Positions 23,807 to 31,572 are shown, counted from the stretch's first letter. The stretch: 34,256 nucleotides of DNA from a virus (IMGVR_UViG_3300028786_000157:1-34256), one strand, 5' to 3'. Program-made: numbers and translations. The notes: generated by a model not told the origin, from the letters alone.

Positions 23807-24832
23807 ATGACGCAGTCGTCGTTCCCGTTCGGCTCGTCCGACATCGCCACGGAGGATCAGTGGTCCTCGATGTTCCGCATGGCTCAGGTCGACGGGGTCT
23901 TCGCGACCAGCGAGAACGGGACCGAACTCAAGGTCACTGGCTCCAACTCCTCCACCGTGGCCGTAGCCGCTGGTGAGGCGTGGGTCCAGGGGACCTACTA
24001 CGCCAACAGCGCCTCGCTGAACGTCTCGGTCCCCACCAACTCCGGTGGCGGCTCAGCCCGCAACGACCTGATCGTCCTGCGCCGGGACCCGTCAGCGGAC
24101 GCCATCACAGTCCAGTACAAGACCGGCGGAACGAGCTTCCCGTCCCTCACCCAGACTCTCAACGGCACCTGGGAGATCCCCCTCGCGCGAGTCACAGTGG
24201 CCGCAGGAGCGTCTGTCGTGCCCCCGTCGGGGGTCACGGACGTCCGGTGGTTCGTAGGCCGTCCGGCGGTCTTTGGAAGCGCCGCCTACCGCCGTCCGCC
24301 CGTGCGAGGACAGCTCCACATAGACAACGGCTCGGACATTTACCTGGGCGACGGAACGAGCTGGAAGTTCCTGGGCACCGCCGAGGACCCCGCCGCGCAG
24401 ACCTACACGCCGGTGTGGGACGCGGGCGGCACCGTCATCAACTGGGGCTCCGGCTCGACCAACATCGGCCGGTACAAGCGCGTCTCCGGCAACCTCTACT
24501 GGGTCAAGATCTACCTCATCCCCACCGGCAACCCTCCGGCGTACGCGGACCCGATCCGCGTCACGCTGCCGTTCAGCGTGCAGGGCGCGACCCGGGAGGT
24601 CCTGAACTTCTCCTTCTCCCAGACACTCGCCAACGGCAACGACTTCGTGGTCGGGCAGGCGGTGGTCTTCCCCACCGAAGCCGCCAACAAGATCGCCCGG
24701 CTGCGCATCACGGTGTCCGACAGCACCTCCGCGACCTCGGCCGTGGCCGGTCGGAACCTCTACACCAACGACCCCTTCAACATCCGGACCGGCGACATCC
24801 TCACGATCAGCGGCATCATCGAAGCCGCCTGA
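23807..24832 (+). CDS. Minor tail/baseplate upper-type protein
   Basis: A 341-aa beta-rich protein with AGGAGG before its ATG. The first 145 residues (SSFPFGSSDIATEDQWSSMF, then VAAGEAWVQGTYYAN and RNDLIVLRRD) are the conserved N-terminal attachment unit of actinophage receptor-binding or upper baseplate proteins. The C-terminal half has further strands and ends in GDILTISGIIEAA. Probably attaches to the Gp37-like tip; receptor unknown. Confidence 0.8.
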   Translation: MTQSSFPFGSSDIATEDQWSSMFRMAQVDGVFATSENGTELKVTGSNSSTVAVAAGEAWVQGTYYANSASLNVSVPTNSGGGSARNDLIVLRRDPSADAITVQYKTGGTSFPSLTQTLNGTWEIPLARVTVAAGASVVPPSGVTDVRWFVGRPAVFGSAAYRRPPVRGQLHIDNGSDIYLGDGTSWKFLGTAEDPAAQTYTPVWDAGGTVINWGSGSTNIGRYKRVSGNLYWVKIYLIPTGNPPAYADPIRVTLPFSVQGATREVLNFSFSQTLANGNDFVVGQAVVFPTEAANKIARLRITVSDSTSATSAVAGRNLYTNDPFNIRTGDILTISGIIEAA

Positions 24833-24866
24833 CCCCCTCCCGCAACTCTGAAGGAAGGAGGGGGCC

Positions 24867-27413
24867 ATGAGGCACCTCTTCGGTCTCTCCCCTGCTGATG
24901 TCACCGTCGAGCAGGTCGGCGAGGACATGAAGCTCCGGCCCGGCTCGGTCGGCACGGTCTACGACGCCCTCACCGGCGGAACCTCGCTCACCGACCTCAC
25001 CGACCTCAGTGGCACGCCAATCACCACGGTGACCTCGGACTCCAACTCGGTGATCGGGTTCTACGGCCCGGACGGCGTCACCACGCTGTACATGGACTTC
25101 GGCTTCTCCAGTCGTGTGCTGATGCAGGCGACCGACCTGGGCAACTCGATCACGGACCTTCAGACCAACAAGCTCGACCTGACCGGCGGAACGCTGACGG
25201 GGACGCTGACCCTGAACGGCGGCACCGAGCTGATCCAGGTGGTATCTGCCTCGGCCGGTGTCAGCTCACTCGGACGCAACTCCCTGAAGCTGTCCTCCGG
25301 CTTCGATGGCGGAGAGAACACCTACGACTCCACGGGCCGCCTGGAGCTGGAGTCGTACCAACGGGCCCAGCACCTGGCTGCCGACGGAACCTCGTACGCC
25401 CATTACGGCGAGGTCATCCGCATCCGCTCGCGCAAGCACAACTCCAAGCAGATGATCGCCTGGTACGGCCCCGAGTCGTACGACGGCAGCGGTGACCCTG
25501 TCGGGGACGACACCGCGTGGTTCTGGATGGGCGCGCACTACGACCCGAACGACCCTGGGCCGGCTCACGGCCACTGGTCGGTCGAAGCTCCGGACTCCAA
25601 CGGTGACCTCCAGACCCGCTTCGAGATCAGGATCTGGGACCCCACGACCGGCACCTTCGGCATGGACCGGACGCTCCTCAAGATGAACGCGGCGGACGTG
25701 GTCATCGCCGAGGACAACGGGTCTCTCCAGGTCGGTGCGAGTGCTGGCACGGCGAAGAACATCTACTTCTCGACCAGCACGATGGCGGACCCGGCGGGCA
25801 AGCGGTGGGGCCTCCAGACCGACTCCACGGCGGAGTCCGGCTCCAATGTCGGCGGCGACTTCCGGATCAACCGGTACAACGACTCGGGCACCTTCACGGA
25901 CAGCCCGATCTTCATCAAGCGCTCGACCGGTGCCATCGGCATCGGCAACATCACGGCCCCTGCCGCCCGCCTGGACGTCACCGAGGCGGGCTCCCGCCAC
26001 ACGATCGAGGCCATCCAGACCACCTCCAGCACGATCAGCTTCGCGGCCTACGCAGGCATCCTGGGCTCCTCCGCCAACCGGTACTTCGACGGCCGGGTCA
26101 GCGGTGACTCCACGGGCCGCATCGTCATCCTCGGCGACGGCAAGATCGAGCTGGGCGACGGTGGCTCGGGAGGCCGGGACATCAACCTCTACAGGGGCGC
26201 CGCGAACGTGCTGCGCACCGATGACTCCCTGCGCGTCGGAACGGCTCCGAGCCCGGCGTCGTCGCTCCCCGCCGGGTATCAGAACTCGGGCACGGCCACC
26301 GGCCTGACGGTCAACTCGTCTTACCCGAGCGACGACGTCAGCGGCGGTACGGACGGCACCGGGCGCATCAACCTGTACTCGTACCAGCGAGCGAACTACT
26401 ACTCGTTCGGCGAGACGATCCGCAACTTCCTGATGCGCAAGGACGCCAAGGCGATGACGGCCTGGTACGGGCCGTCCGGGCTGTACGACGGCACGACGCG
26501 CGATCCGGTCGGAACCACCTGGAAGCCCTGGGTGTGGACCGGAGCGCACTACGAGGCGAACGACCACGGCTCGATCCACGCGCACTGGGAGATCGAGGTC
26601 CCGGACTCCACCGGTGCCCTCCAGGGCCGCTTCGAGGTGCTCTTCGCCGACCAGACCACGGGCACCATTGGCCTGGACAAGACGAAGATCCTCACCAACC
26701 TGGCGGACTTCATCGTCCGGTGTTCCAACGGCCAGCAGTTCCGACTGTCGGCGGCGGCCGGCACTGAAAAGCCCATCGTCTTCGCCAACGACGTAGACGG
26801 CGTCAACACCCGCTGGAAGATCCGCTCGACCTCGGAAGCCGAGTCCGGCTCCAATGCGGGCAGCAACTTCCAGATCGCCCGATACGACGACACCGGAACG
26901 CTGACCGACACCCCCTTCGTCATCAACCGGGCCACCGGCCTGGTCTCGATGGGCGGGACCTCTGGGACCGCAGGCGGACTCCAGATCACCCGAGCCAGCG
27001 GTGTGGCCCTGACGGTCCTGCCGACCGCCACGGGCGGCCAGGCCCTCCTGGTGATCGGTACAGACGCAACGGCCCGGTCGTACCAGGGCATGGTCTCTGG
27101 CGACACCGTCAACCGCCACGTGACGTACGTGGACGGGAAGATCGAGTGGGGCTCCGGCTCGGGAACGCGCGACGCGAACCTCTATCGGTCGGCAGCTGGC
27201 CGCATCAAGACCGACACCGCGCTGTCGGTGGGCACCACGTTGTTCGTCAACAACACCACCTCGGCCGGTTCGGGCGTGGGAGTCATCGCCATCGCCAACG
27301 CGACGACCTCACCCACCACCACCCCTTCCAGCGGCGGCGTGCTCTACGTCGAGGCCGGAGCCCTGATGTACAAGGGCTCGTCCGGCACCGTCACCACCCT
27401 CGCCCTGGCCTGA
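24867..27413 (+). CDS. Tail fibre-like protein with internal duplication
   Basis: An 848-aa fibre/tail-tip protein. The first 110 residues form a neck (GTVYDALTGG, then LDLTGGTLTGTLTLNGG, a frequent trimeric fibre element). Two related blocks follow, about residues 155-459 and 498-790. Both contain ELESYQRA/NLYSYQRA, MIAWYGP/MTAWYGP, MGAHYDPND/TGAHYEAND, SGSNVGGDFRINRY/SGSNAGSNFQIARY, and GKIELGDG/GKIEWGSG. A short beta C-terminus ends it. No intramolecular chaperone domain is obvious. Likely a host-binding fibre. Confidence 0.85.
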   Translation: MRHLFGLSPADVTVEQVGEDMKLRPGSVGTVYDALTGGTSLTDLTDLSGTPITTVTSDSNSVIGFYGPDGVTTLYMDFGFSSRVLMQATDLGNSITDLQTNKLDLTGGTLTGTLTLNGGTELIQVVSASAGVSSLGRNSLKLSSGFDGGENTYDSTGRLELESYQRAQHLAADGTSYAHYGEVIRIRSRKHNSKQMIAWYGPESYDGSGDPVGDDTAWFWMGAHYDPNDPGPAHGHWSVEAPDSNGDLQTRFEIRIWDPTTGTFGMDRTLLKMNAADVVIAEDNGSLQVGASAGTAKNIYFSTSTMADPAGKRWGLQTDSTAESGSNVGGDFRINRYNDSGTFTDSPIFIKRSTGAIGIGNITAPAARLDVTEAGSRHTIEAIQTTSSTISFAAYAGILGSSANRYFDGRVSGDSTGRIVILGDGKIELGDGGSGGRDINLYRGAANVLRTDDSLRVGTAPSPASSLPAGYQNSGTATGLTVNSSYPSDDVSGGTDGTGRINLYSYQRANYYSFGETIRNFLMRKDAKAMTAWYGPSGLYDGTTRDPVGTTWKPWVWTGAHYEANDHGSIHAHWEIEVPDSTGALQGRFEVLFADQTTGTIGLDKTKILTNLADFIVRCSNGQQFRLSAAAGTEKPIVFANDVDGVNTRWKIRSTSEAESGSNAGSNFQIARYDDTGTLTDTPFVINRATGLVSMGGTSGTAGGLQITRASGVALTVLPTATGGQALLVIGTDATARSYQGMVSGDTVNRHVTYVDGKIEWGSGSGTRDANLYRSAAGRIKTDTALSVGTTLFVNNTTSAGSGVGVIAIANATTSPTTTPSSGGVLYVEAGALMYKGSSGTVTTLALA
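25330..26244 (+). repeat. Fibre gene internal repeat, first block
   Basis: Encodes residues 155-459 of the fibre protein and aligns in order with the second block at 26359-27237. The shared anchors are SYQRA, AWYGP, GAHY, DRT/DKT, ESGSN and NLYR. Confidence 0.75.
26359..27237 (+). repeat. Fibre gene internal repeat, second block
   Basis: Encodes residues 498-790 of the fibre protein. Similar to 25330-26244 at protein level but clearly diverged at DNA level, so the duplication is not recent. Confidence 0.75.
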
Positions 27414-27442
27414 CGGGGCTGAACCGCACCCAGGAGAACACC

Positions 27443-27640
27443 ATGCAGATGACCGCCGAGCAGCTCGTCCAGGAGCTGAAGGACACCGTCCTGGAGCTGC
27501 ACTTCACCCGACGCCACACGGAGGCTCTGGAGGCCGAGAACGCCTCTCTGCGGGCCCAGCTCGTCCCGGCGGAGGAGCACCAGCACATGCACTCCCACGC
27601 TGGGGGCAACGGGCAGGCCCACCCGGAGCTTCACGACTGA
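27443..27640 (+). CDS. Small coiled-coil protein (65 aa)
   Basis: A 65-aa helical protein starting at ATG with AGGAGA upstream. Residues 3-40 form a heptad-like coiled coil (LVQELKDTVLELHF, then LEAENASLRAQL), followed by a histidine-rich tail (EEHQHMHSHAGG). Small coiled coils at this site often associate with the tail fibre; function unknown. It is the last gene of the uninterrupted late operon. Confidence 0.6.
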   Translation: MQMTAEQLVQELKDTVLELHFTRRHTEALEAENASLRAQLVPAEEHQHMHSHAGGNGQAHPELHD

Positions 27641-27655
27641 GCGACCCAGCTAACT

Positions 27656-27693
27656 GGTCGCGCCTGTAGTGGAGGTGGCGCTAACGTCCCAAT
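27656..27693 (+). promoter_or_regulatory. Upstream box and -10-like site of the first HEPN gene
   Basis: GGTCGCGCCTGTAGT (27656-27670), then 11 bases, then TAACGT (27682-27687), then 6 bases to the ATG. The second paralogue has the same box (one base different) and the same spacing. With only 6 bases between the -10-like site and the ATG, and no ribosome site, a leaderless message is likely. Confidence 0.6.
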
Positions 27694-28644
27694 ATGGACG
27701 ATCCGCTGAGCTTCGAGACCCTCCTCGCGGGGGCTCGCAAGTTCGCTCACTCAGCGATGGCGTCTCACAGCGAGGAGGACGAGGAGACCTTCCTCCTTCA
27801 CGCTGGTGTGAGCATCGAACGCCTCGCCAAGGCGGCTCTTGCCCACAAGAGCCCCTTCCTCTTGATGGAGATGAAGGGGAAGGACGACACGCTCTTCCAC
27901 CTCACCGGTGTTCGGCACACGTCCAAGCTGCGCACGATCGGGGCGGCACAAGCTATTGGCCGGCTTCGGCAAATGGGTGTCCTCCCGCCGAGCGACCCCG
28001 AGCTGGACGAGCTGATCGAGCTGAGAAACGGCGTGGCCCATCTCAGCGCCTCGGCCGACGAGACGTTCGATGGGCTTACGGTCTTCAGCCGAGTGACCAA
28101 TCGCCTGCTTGAGCACACCCAGACGGGCCAAGCCCCGTACTGGGGTGACTGGTCAGCTGTCGTTTCGATCACTCTCAATGATCTGTACGAGAAGGTCGAA
28201 CGAGAGGTTGCCCGACGTATCGAGCAGGCTCGTTACCGGCTCAAGAACCGATTCGAAGACCTTCCGCCCGCAGCCCTGGAGAGCTACGTCGCGACACGGC
28301 CGCAGTTGACGTACGGCCTCCAGATTCCACGCGACGGATCACCGAGCGTCTTCCTCCCCTACGACTGCCCCGCGTGTCACAACACTGCTCTCGTAGTGGC
28401 TGGACCACCCGTACTCATCTGGAAGGACAATCCAGGAAAGTCCGAGCCCGGCTTCTTCATCTGCTTCGTGTGCCAGTTCACCTTGAAGAGCCACGAGCTG
28501 GCAGCAGCGGGAATCCCATCTCGTCTCCCGCTCGTGGATCAGAACGGCGAACGGTATCTCAGCGCCGCCGAAGAGGTGCTCTGGCACCTAGATCCATCAG
28601 GATCGGAGCTGGGGGAAGACGATCCTGATGCCGCAAGCATGTAG
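27694..28644 (+). CDS. HEPN-like and zinc-ribbon protein, copy 1
   Basis: A 316-aa protein. The N-terminal half is helical with HAGVSIERLAKAAL (about 36-49) and an ELRNGVAH motif in which R111 and H116 form the RxxxxH element of HEPN ribonuclease-like domains. The C-terminal part has CPAC (225-228) and CFVC (257-260), a zinc ribbon. It is a paralogue of the next gene: both have R and H at 111 and 116. HEPN domains are common in toxin and abortive-infection systems, so a defence or anti-phage role is plausible, but RNase activity is not shown. It has its own upstream box and terminator, and its sequence is less G/C-rich than the late operon. Confidence 0.7.
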   Translation: MDDPLSFETLLAGARKFAHSAMASHSEEDEETFLLHAGVSIERLAKAALAHKSPFLLMEMKGKDDTLFHLTGVRHTSKLRTIGAAQAIGRLRQMGVLPPSDPELDELIELRNGVAHLSASADETFDGLTVFSRVTNRLLEHTQTGQAPYWGDWSAVVSITLNDLYEKVEREVARRIEQARYRLKNRFEDLPPAALESYVATRPQLTYGLQIPRDGSPSVFLPYDCPACHNTALVVAGPPVLIWKDNPGKSEPGFFICFVCQFTLKSHELAAAGIPSRLPLVDQNGERYLSAAEEVLWHLDPSGSELGEDDPDAASM

Positions 28645-28649
28645 CTGTT

Positions 28650-28677
28650 AGCCCCGATTTGCGTAGTCGGGGCTTTC
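28650..28677 (+). terminator. Intrinsic terminator after the first HEPN gene
   Basis: Stem AGCCCCGA/TCGGGGCT around a 9-base loop, followed by TT. It starts 6 bases after the stop and separates the two paralogous genes, so each is a separate transcription unit. Confidence 0.8.
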
Positions 28678-28729
28678 CCAGCCGCCGGGCCTCCCTGGTG
28701 TGGTTCACCCAGGGCTGGGTCTCCAATTC

Positions 28730-28767
28730 GGTCGCCCCTGTAGTCCAACCCCCGTTACCGTCCATCC
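28730..28767 (+). promoter_or_regulatory. Upstream box and -10-like site of the second HEPN gene
   Basis: GGTCGCCCCTGTAGT (28730-28744), 11 bases, TACCGT (28756-28761), 6 bases, ATG. This is exactly the layout before the first paralogue. Again no ribosome site, consistent with a leaderless transcript. Confidence 0.6.
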
Positions 28768-29709
28768 ATGGACGAATCACTCTCCTTCGAGAGCTTCTTT
28801 AAGGGCGCAAGGAAGTCCGCCCACAAGGCCATGGACGAACACGGGCGCGCGGATTACGGCGAGTTCGCTCTCCAAGCCGGTGTCGCCGTCGAGAAGCTCG
28901 GCAAGGCGGTCTTGGTCTCGAAGAACCCGACCTACCTCACCGAGATCCGCAACCCGGACATGCTGCTGTACTTCGGCGGCGATCTTGAGTTGCCCATGGA
29001 CAAGGTCCGCACCGTCGGGGCCAAGGACACCATCACCCGCCTCCGTCGCCTCGGAGTGCTCCAGGCAGATGCGAAGCTTGATCTGCTGACCGAGATGCGC
29101 AACGGTGCGGCCCACGCCTCCAGCGGGGGTGACGAGGCCAAGGAGATGGTCTCTCCCTTCGCTCGCACCATCGAGACACTGCTCAACGATCTCGGCAAGC
29201 CGTTGGACGAGTTCTGGGAGCGGTGGACGGACGCGGTCAAGAACGCGGTGAACGAGCAGGAGGACCAGATCTTCCGCGACGTTCAGCTCCGGATCACCCA
29301 GGCCCGGCATGCGTTCGAGGACCGGTTCGTGGGTCTCCCGGCGGAGGTCAGGGAAGGCGCTCTTAAGGCACCCCAGCCTCGCAAGGAGGAGTGGTTCGCC
29401 CACCCGATGGAGGTCGTCAAGGACGGGGAGATCGTGCTGAAGGCTTCGGGCGGCGATTGTCCCGCTTGCGGCGGGCAGGGCATCCTCACTTTCGAACCGG
29501 CAGGCCGGACGGCCACGGGGATGACGTTCATCACGAACGGCTTCGGCTGCTATCTGTGCAACTTCGGGGCGCACGGTCCCGAGGAAATGGCCGCCCTGCG
29601 GAAGGCCAACACCCCGCTGACGATGACCGGAGTGACCGAATTGGCCGTCGTCAAGAGCCGCACGCTCACCCCGGCGGAGGTCGCGGTGCTCAAGGCCAAG
29701 TCAGCCTGA
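28768..29709 (+). CDS. HEPN-like and zinc-ribbon protein, copy 2
   Basis: A 313-aa paralogue of the preceding gene. Shared landmarks: SLSFESFFKGARKSAHKAM start, AGVAVEKLGKAVL, TITRLRRLGVLQAD, EMRNGAAH with R111 and H116, CPAC (231-234) and CYLC (261-264). The tail (LTPAEVAVLKAKSA) differs from copy 1. Same inferred role: a helical RxxxxH domain joined to a zinc ribbon. It ends before a strong terminator and precedes the holin-like gene. Confidence 0.7.
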   Translation: MDESLSFESFFKGARKSAHKAMDEHGRADYGEFALQAGVAVEKLGKAVLVSKNPTYLTEIRNPDMLLYFGGDLELPMDKVRTVGAKDTITRLRRLGVLQADAKLDLLTEMRNGAAHASSGGDEAKEMVSPFARTIETLLNDLGKPLDEFWERWTDAVKNAVNEQEDQIFRDVQLRITQARHAFEDRFVGLPAEVREGALKAPQPRKEEWFAHPMEVVKDGEIVLKASGGDCPACGGQGILTFEPAGRTATGMTFITNGFGCYLCNFGAHGPEEMAALRKANTPLTMTGVTELAVVKSRTLTPAEVAVLKAKSA

Positions 29710-29720
29710 TCTCCCCACAG

Positions 29721-29748
29721 AAGGCCCCGGCTCTTCGGCCGGGGCTTT
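29721..29748 (+). terminator. Intrinsic terminator after the second HEPN gene
   Basis: Perfect GCCCCGGC/GCCGGGGC stem with a 6-base loop, A-rich before and TTT after the stem. Lies 12 bases after the stop codon. Confidence 0.88.
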
Positions 29749-29807
29749 CGCATGTCCACACCAGCAAGATCCGCGCCCCTGACCCGCACGACACATGAGG
29801 GGGCCCG

Positions 29808-30131
29808 TTGATCCACACCCTCGCGTCCGTCCTGGCTGCTGCCGAAGAAGGCCCGTCCGGGGACCTCCTGAACAAGATCCTCACCTGGGGGCCCGGCGGC
29901 ATCGTGGTGATCCTCTTCCTGACCGGCCTGATCGTCCCGAGGGCCACGGTCGAGATGTGGCGCGAGCAGCTCGCCAAGGAGCAGGAAGCCCACGAGCGCA
30001 CCCGTGAGGCGCTGTCCAAGGCCGTAGAACAAGCCGACGTGGCACGGGAGCAGGCCACGATCATGCTCACCCTGCTGCGGGAACTGGGGCACGGAACCAA
30101 CCCATCAGGAGTGAACCATGGCCTTCCGTAA
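29808..30131 (+). CDS. Holin-like membrane protein
   Basis: A 107-aa protein with one membrane helix (about 27-44, in PGGIVVILFLTGLIVP) and a long charged, coiled-coil cytoplasmic tail (about 50-95). This plan fits single-helix holins or holin-associated proteins of actinophages. The start is a TTG at 29808 with GAGGGGG just upstream; the ATG at 29795 is in a different frame. The lysis role is inferred from position and topology only. No endolysin is next to it. Confidence 0.6.
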   Translation: MIHTLASVLAAAEEGPSGDLLNKILTWGPGGIVVILFLTGLIVPRATVEMWREQLAKEQEAHERTREALSKAVEQADVAREQATIMLTLLRELGHGTNPSGVNHGLP

Positions 30132-30333
30132 CCTCAGGACCAGCTCGGACTTGGAAGAGGCCCAGCGGGTCACTGATGCCTCTTCCCGCCGTTCGGAGCG
30201 AGATCTGAGGCGCGCGGATGCCACATTGGCGGAGGCCCAGCACCTACGAGCACAGCTCAAGGCCCACACCGTGGCCAATCACTTCGACGTGTGGCTGGAG
30301 TCCCTGCTCTACGAACGCCGGGAGGCGCAGTAG
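30118..30333 (+). CDS. Small helical protein after the holin-like gene
   Basis: A 71-aa charged helical protein with an ATG that overlaps the previous gene by 14 bases and a CAGGAG ribosome site. Contains DLEEAQRVTDASSRR and a TVANHFDVWLESLL segment near the C-terminus. Small proteins of this type often follow holin genes in actinophages; function unknown. Confidence 0.6.
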   Translation: MAFRNLRTSSDLEEAQRVTDASSRRSERDLRRADATLAEAQHLRAQLKAHTVANHFDVWLESLLYERREAQ

Positions 30334-30352
30334 CCCAGGCCAGACGCTCTAC

Positions 30353-30388
30353 GCCCCGCTCTCCCGATCCGGGAGAGCGGGGCTCTTC
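30353..30388 (+). terminator. Strong terminator closing the phage late region
   Basis: A perfect 14-bp stem, GCCCCGCTCTCCCG (30353-30366) with CGGGAGAGCGGGGC (30370-30383), a 3-base loop, followed by TCTTC. It ends the last clear phage transcription unit. Confidence 0.85.
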
Positions 30389-30481
30389 GTCGTGCCGGTA
30401 TGGCCTTGGATCCTGTCCGGGTGATCGATGCCCGCGTCGCCAGGGCATACGAGCGGCGCCCCCTCACCCGAAAATTGTCGA

Positions 30482-30579
30482 CTAAGGGCTCGCAGAGAAA
30501 TAAGTTGCGTGGTGGCACTCTTGACACCGCTGCTCGGGCACGGTGTTCGAACGCAAGTTAATACTCTGCGAGCCCTAAG
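30482..30579. repeat. 98-bp imperfect inverted repeat
   Basis: Left arm 30482-30510 and right arm 30551-30579, with a 40-base centre. AGGGCTCGCAGAG (30485-30497) pairs perfectly with CTCTGCGAGCCCT (30564-30576). The next 13 bases of each arm match at 10 positions, and the centre holds a smaller ACACCG/CGGTGT repeat (30524-30529 and 30541-30546). It lies between the last phage terminator and chromosome-like genes; from 30334 to about 30621 there is no clear gene. Confidence 0.8.
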
Positions 30580-30630
30580 GCTTGTCCCGTAACGCCGGGC
30601 AGGAGATGAGATGACCATGGCGTGGCTGGC

Positions 30631-30807
30631 GTGATCACGACGCCGGAGCCGTCCTGGATAGTCCCGTTCACCGGGATGATCCCTCGTGCGTTCGGCAGGC
30701 TGCTTACGATGCTGCGTCGTGAGGGAGTCAACCAGAAGCAGGCGTCAACCGACCCGGAGCCAGTCTCTGCACGCGTCCCGCAGACGGCTGCGCTGATCGA
30801 CCAATAG
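30631..30807 (+). CDS. Possible small protein (58 aa)
   Basis: A GTG at 30631 overlaps the stop of a 7-codon frame that starts at 30611 behind AGGAG (30601-30605); an in-frame GTG at 30622 is an alternative start. The 58-aa product has a short amphipathic segment (RAFGRLLTMLRREGVNQ) but no family is recognised. It is supported only by the coupling-like arrangement and may be spurious. If it is not real, 30334-30810 is a non-coding stretch holding only the terminator and the inverted repeat. Confidence 0.3.
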   Translation: MITTPEPSWIVPFTGMIPRAFGRLLTMLRREGVNQKQASTDPEPVSARVPQTAALIDQ

Positions 30808-30810
30808 ACC

Positions 30811-31572
30811 CTAGAAGTCCAGGACCATAGTCGGGACAGTGTCAGAGATCTCGTACGCCAACAGCGGACGTCCCAGCAGGGATCTCTCGCCCTTACGAGA
30901 GACGACGAACGGAATGCACTGCAACGACTTGTAGACCTTGACCACTTGGATGTGCCCACCGATCATGTTGAACTCGTCAGAGTCGATCATGCCAGCCAGC
31001 ACCCTCATCGGCTCCAGATCGAAGTATCCGGGACGGATTCCGTCGGCGGTGCGCAATTGATCCACGATCGCCGCATGTGCCTCGTCGATCTTGTCCCCGA
31101 CGATGGCCAACTTCTTCTCTGGGTGTCCACCACGCCAGGCCGCGGCAGGACGGAAGGTGAACCGATCGAGAGACGAGTCGAAGTGCAGCGTCCAAATGCT
31201 GAAATCCTGCGCTTTCCAGTCGTATCCAGCCAGCAGAAAGAAGGCCTCGGGGGCGTCCCGCAAGTGCTTCGGCAGGTCACGCTGTTCCAACATCAGGTTG
31301 ATCACGCGGACGATATGCCCCCTGAGCTCTGGCAGGGTCTGCCTGCGATCGAGCGCGCCGCTCCAGGCACCAACGGAGTTGACCACCTGGAGCATGATCG
31401 GATAGGCGTAGTCAGTCTCGCCTGCGAAAGCGATGGCCGCGTCCTGACGGGGTAGAGGAACGATCTTAGGCGCTGCGTCCCAGGCACCGCACGACCTCAA
31501 ACGACTATCGCTGGCGATGATCATTTCCTCCGCCTGGCCGACTTTCCTCACCCAGGCCACTGTGAGCGTCAC
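30811..31572 (-). CDS. Proteasome-like Ntn-hydrolase
   Basis: A 253-aa protein on the minus strand starting at a GTG with GAGGGGG about 8 bases upstream. If the initiator residue is removed, threonine is the first residue (TLTVAWVRKVG), as in 20S proteasome beta subunits and HslV. IIASDSR (Asp at mature position 21) resembles the D17 strand motif, and APKIVPL (Lys at 35) resembles the K33 strand. AIAFAGETDYAYPIM follows, as in the strand-helix step of such proteins. The C-terminal half is not proteasome-like. It may be a self-processing protease or an inactive relative; substrate unknown. The longer reading frame to 32103 extends over intergenic sequence and is not chosen. Confidence 0.6.
   Translation of the reverse strand: MTLTVAWVRKVGQAEEMIIASDSRLRSCGAWDAAPKIVPLPRQDAAIAFAGETDYAYPIMLQVVNSVGAWSGALDRRQTLPELRGHIVRVINLMLEQRDLPKHLRDAPEAFFLLAGYDWKAQDFSIWTLHFDSSLDRFTFRPAAAWRGGHPEKKLAIVGDKIDEAHAAIVDQLRTADGIRPGYFDLEPMRVLAGMIDSDEFNMIGGHIQVVKVYKSLQCIPFVVSRKGERSLLGRPLLAYEISDTVPTMVLDF

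Larger units (their letters stand above)
1..30390. mobile_element. Temperate siphophage/prophage segment (left end outside window)
   Basis: Continuous phage gene order from an early operon (HNH nuclease, methyltransferase) through terminase, capsid, tail, fibre and holin-like genes, closed by a strong terminator at 30353-30388. The right limit is an inference from the change to chromosome-like genes beyond that terminator. No integrase, attachment-core duplication or left end is visible, so this could also be a free phage genome or phage-plasmid. Confidence 0.65.

Noticed and set aside
30545-30553. tRNA T-arm-like GTTCGAAC, suggesting a tRNA attachment site
   Set aside because: Flanking bases do not form a T stem, and no acceptor or anticodon arms can be found.
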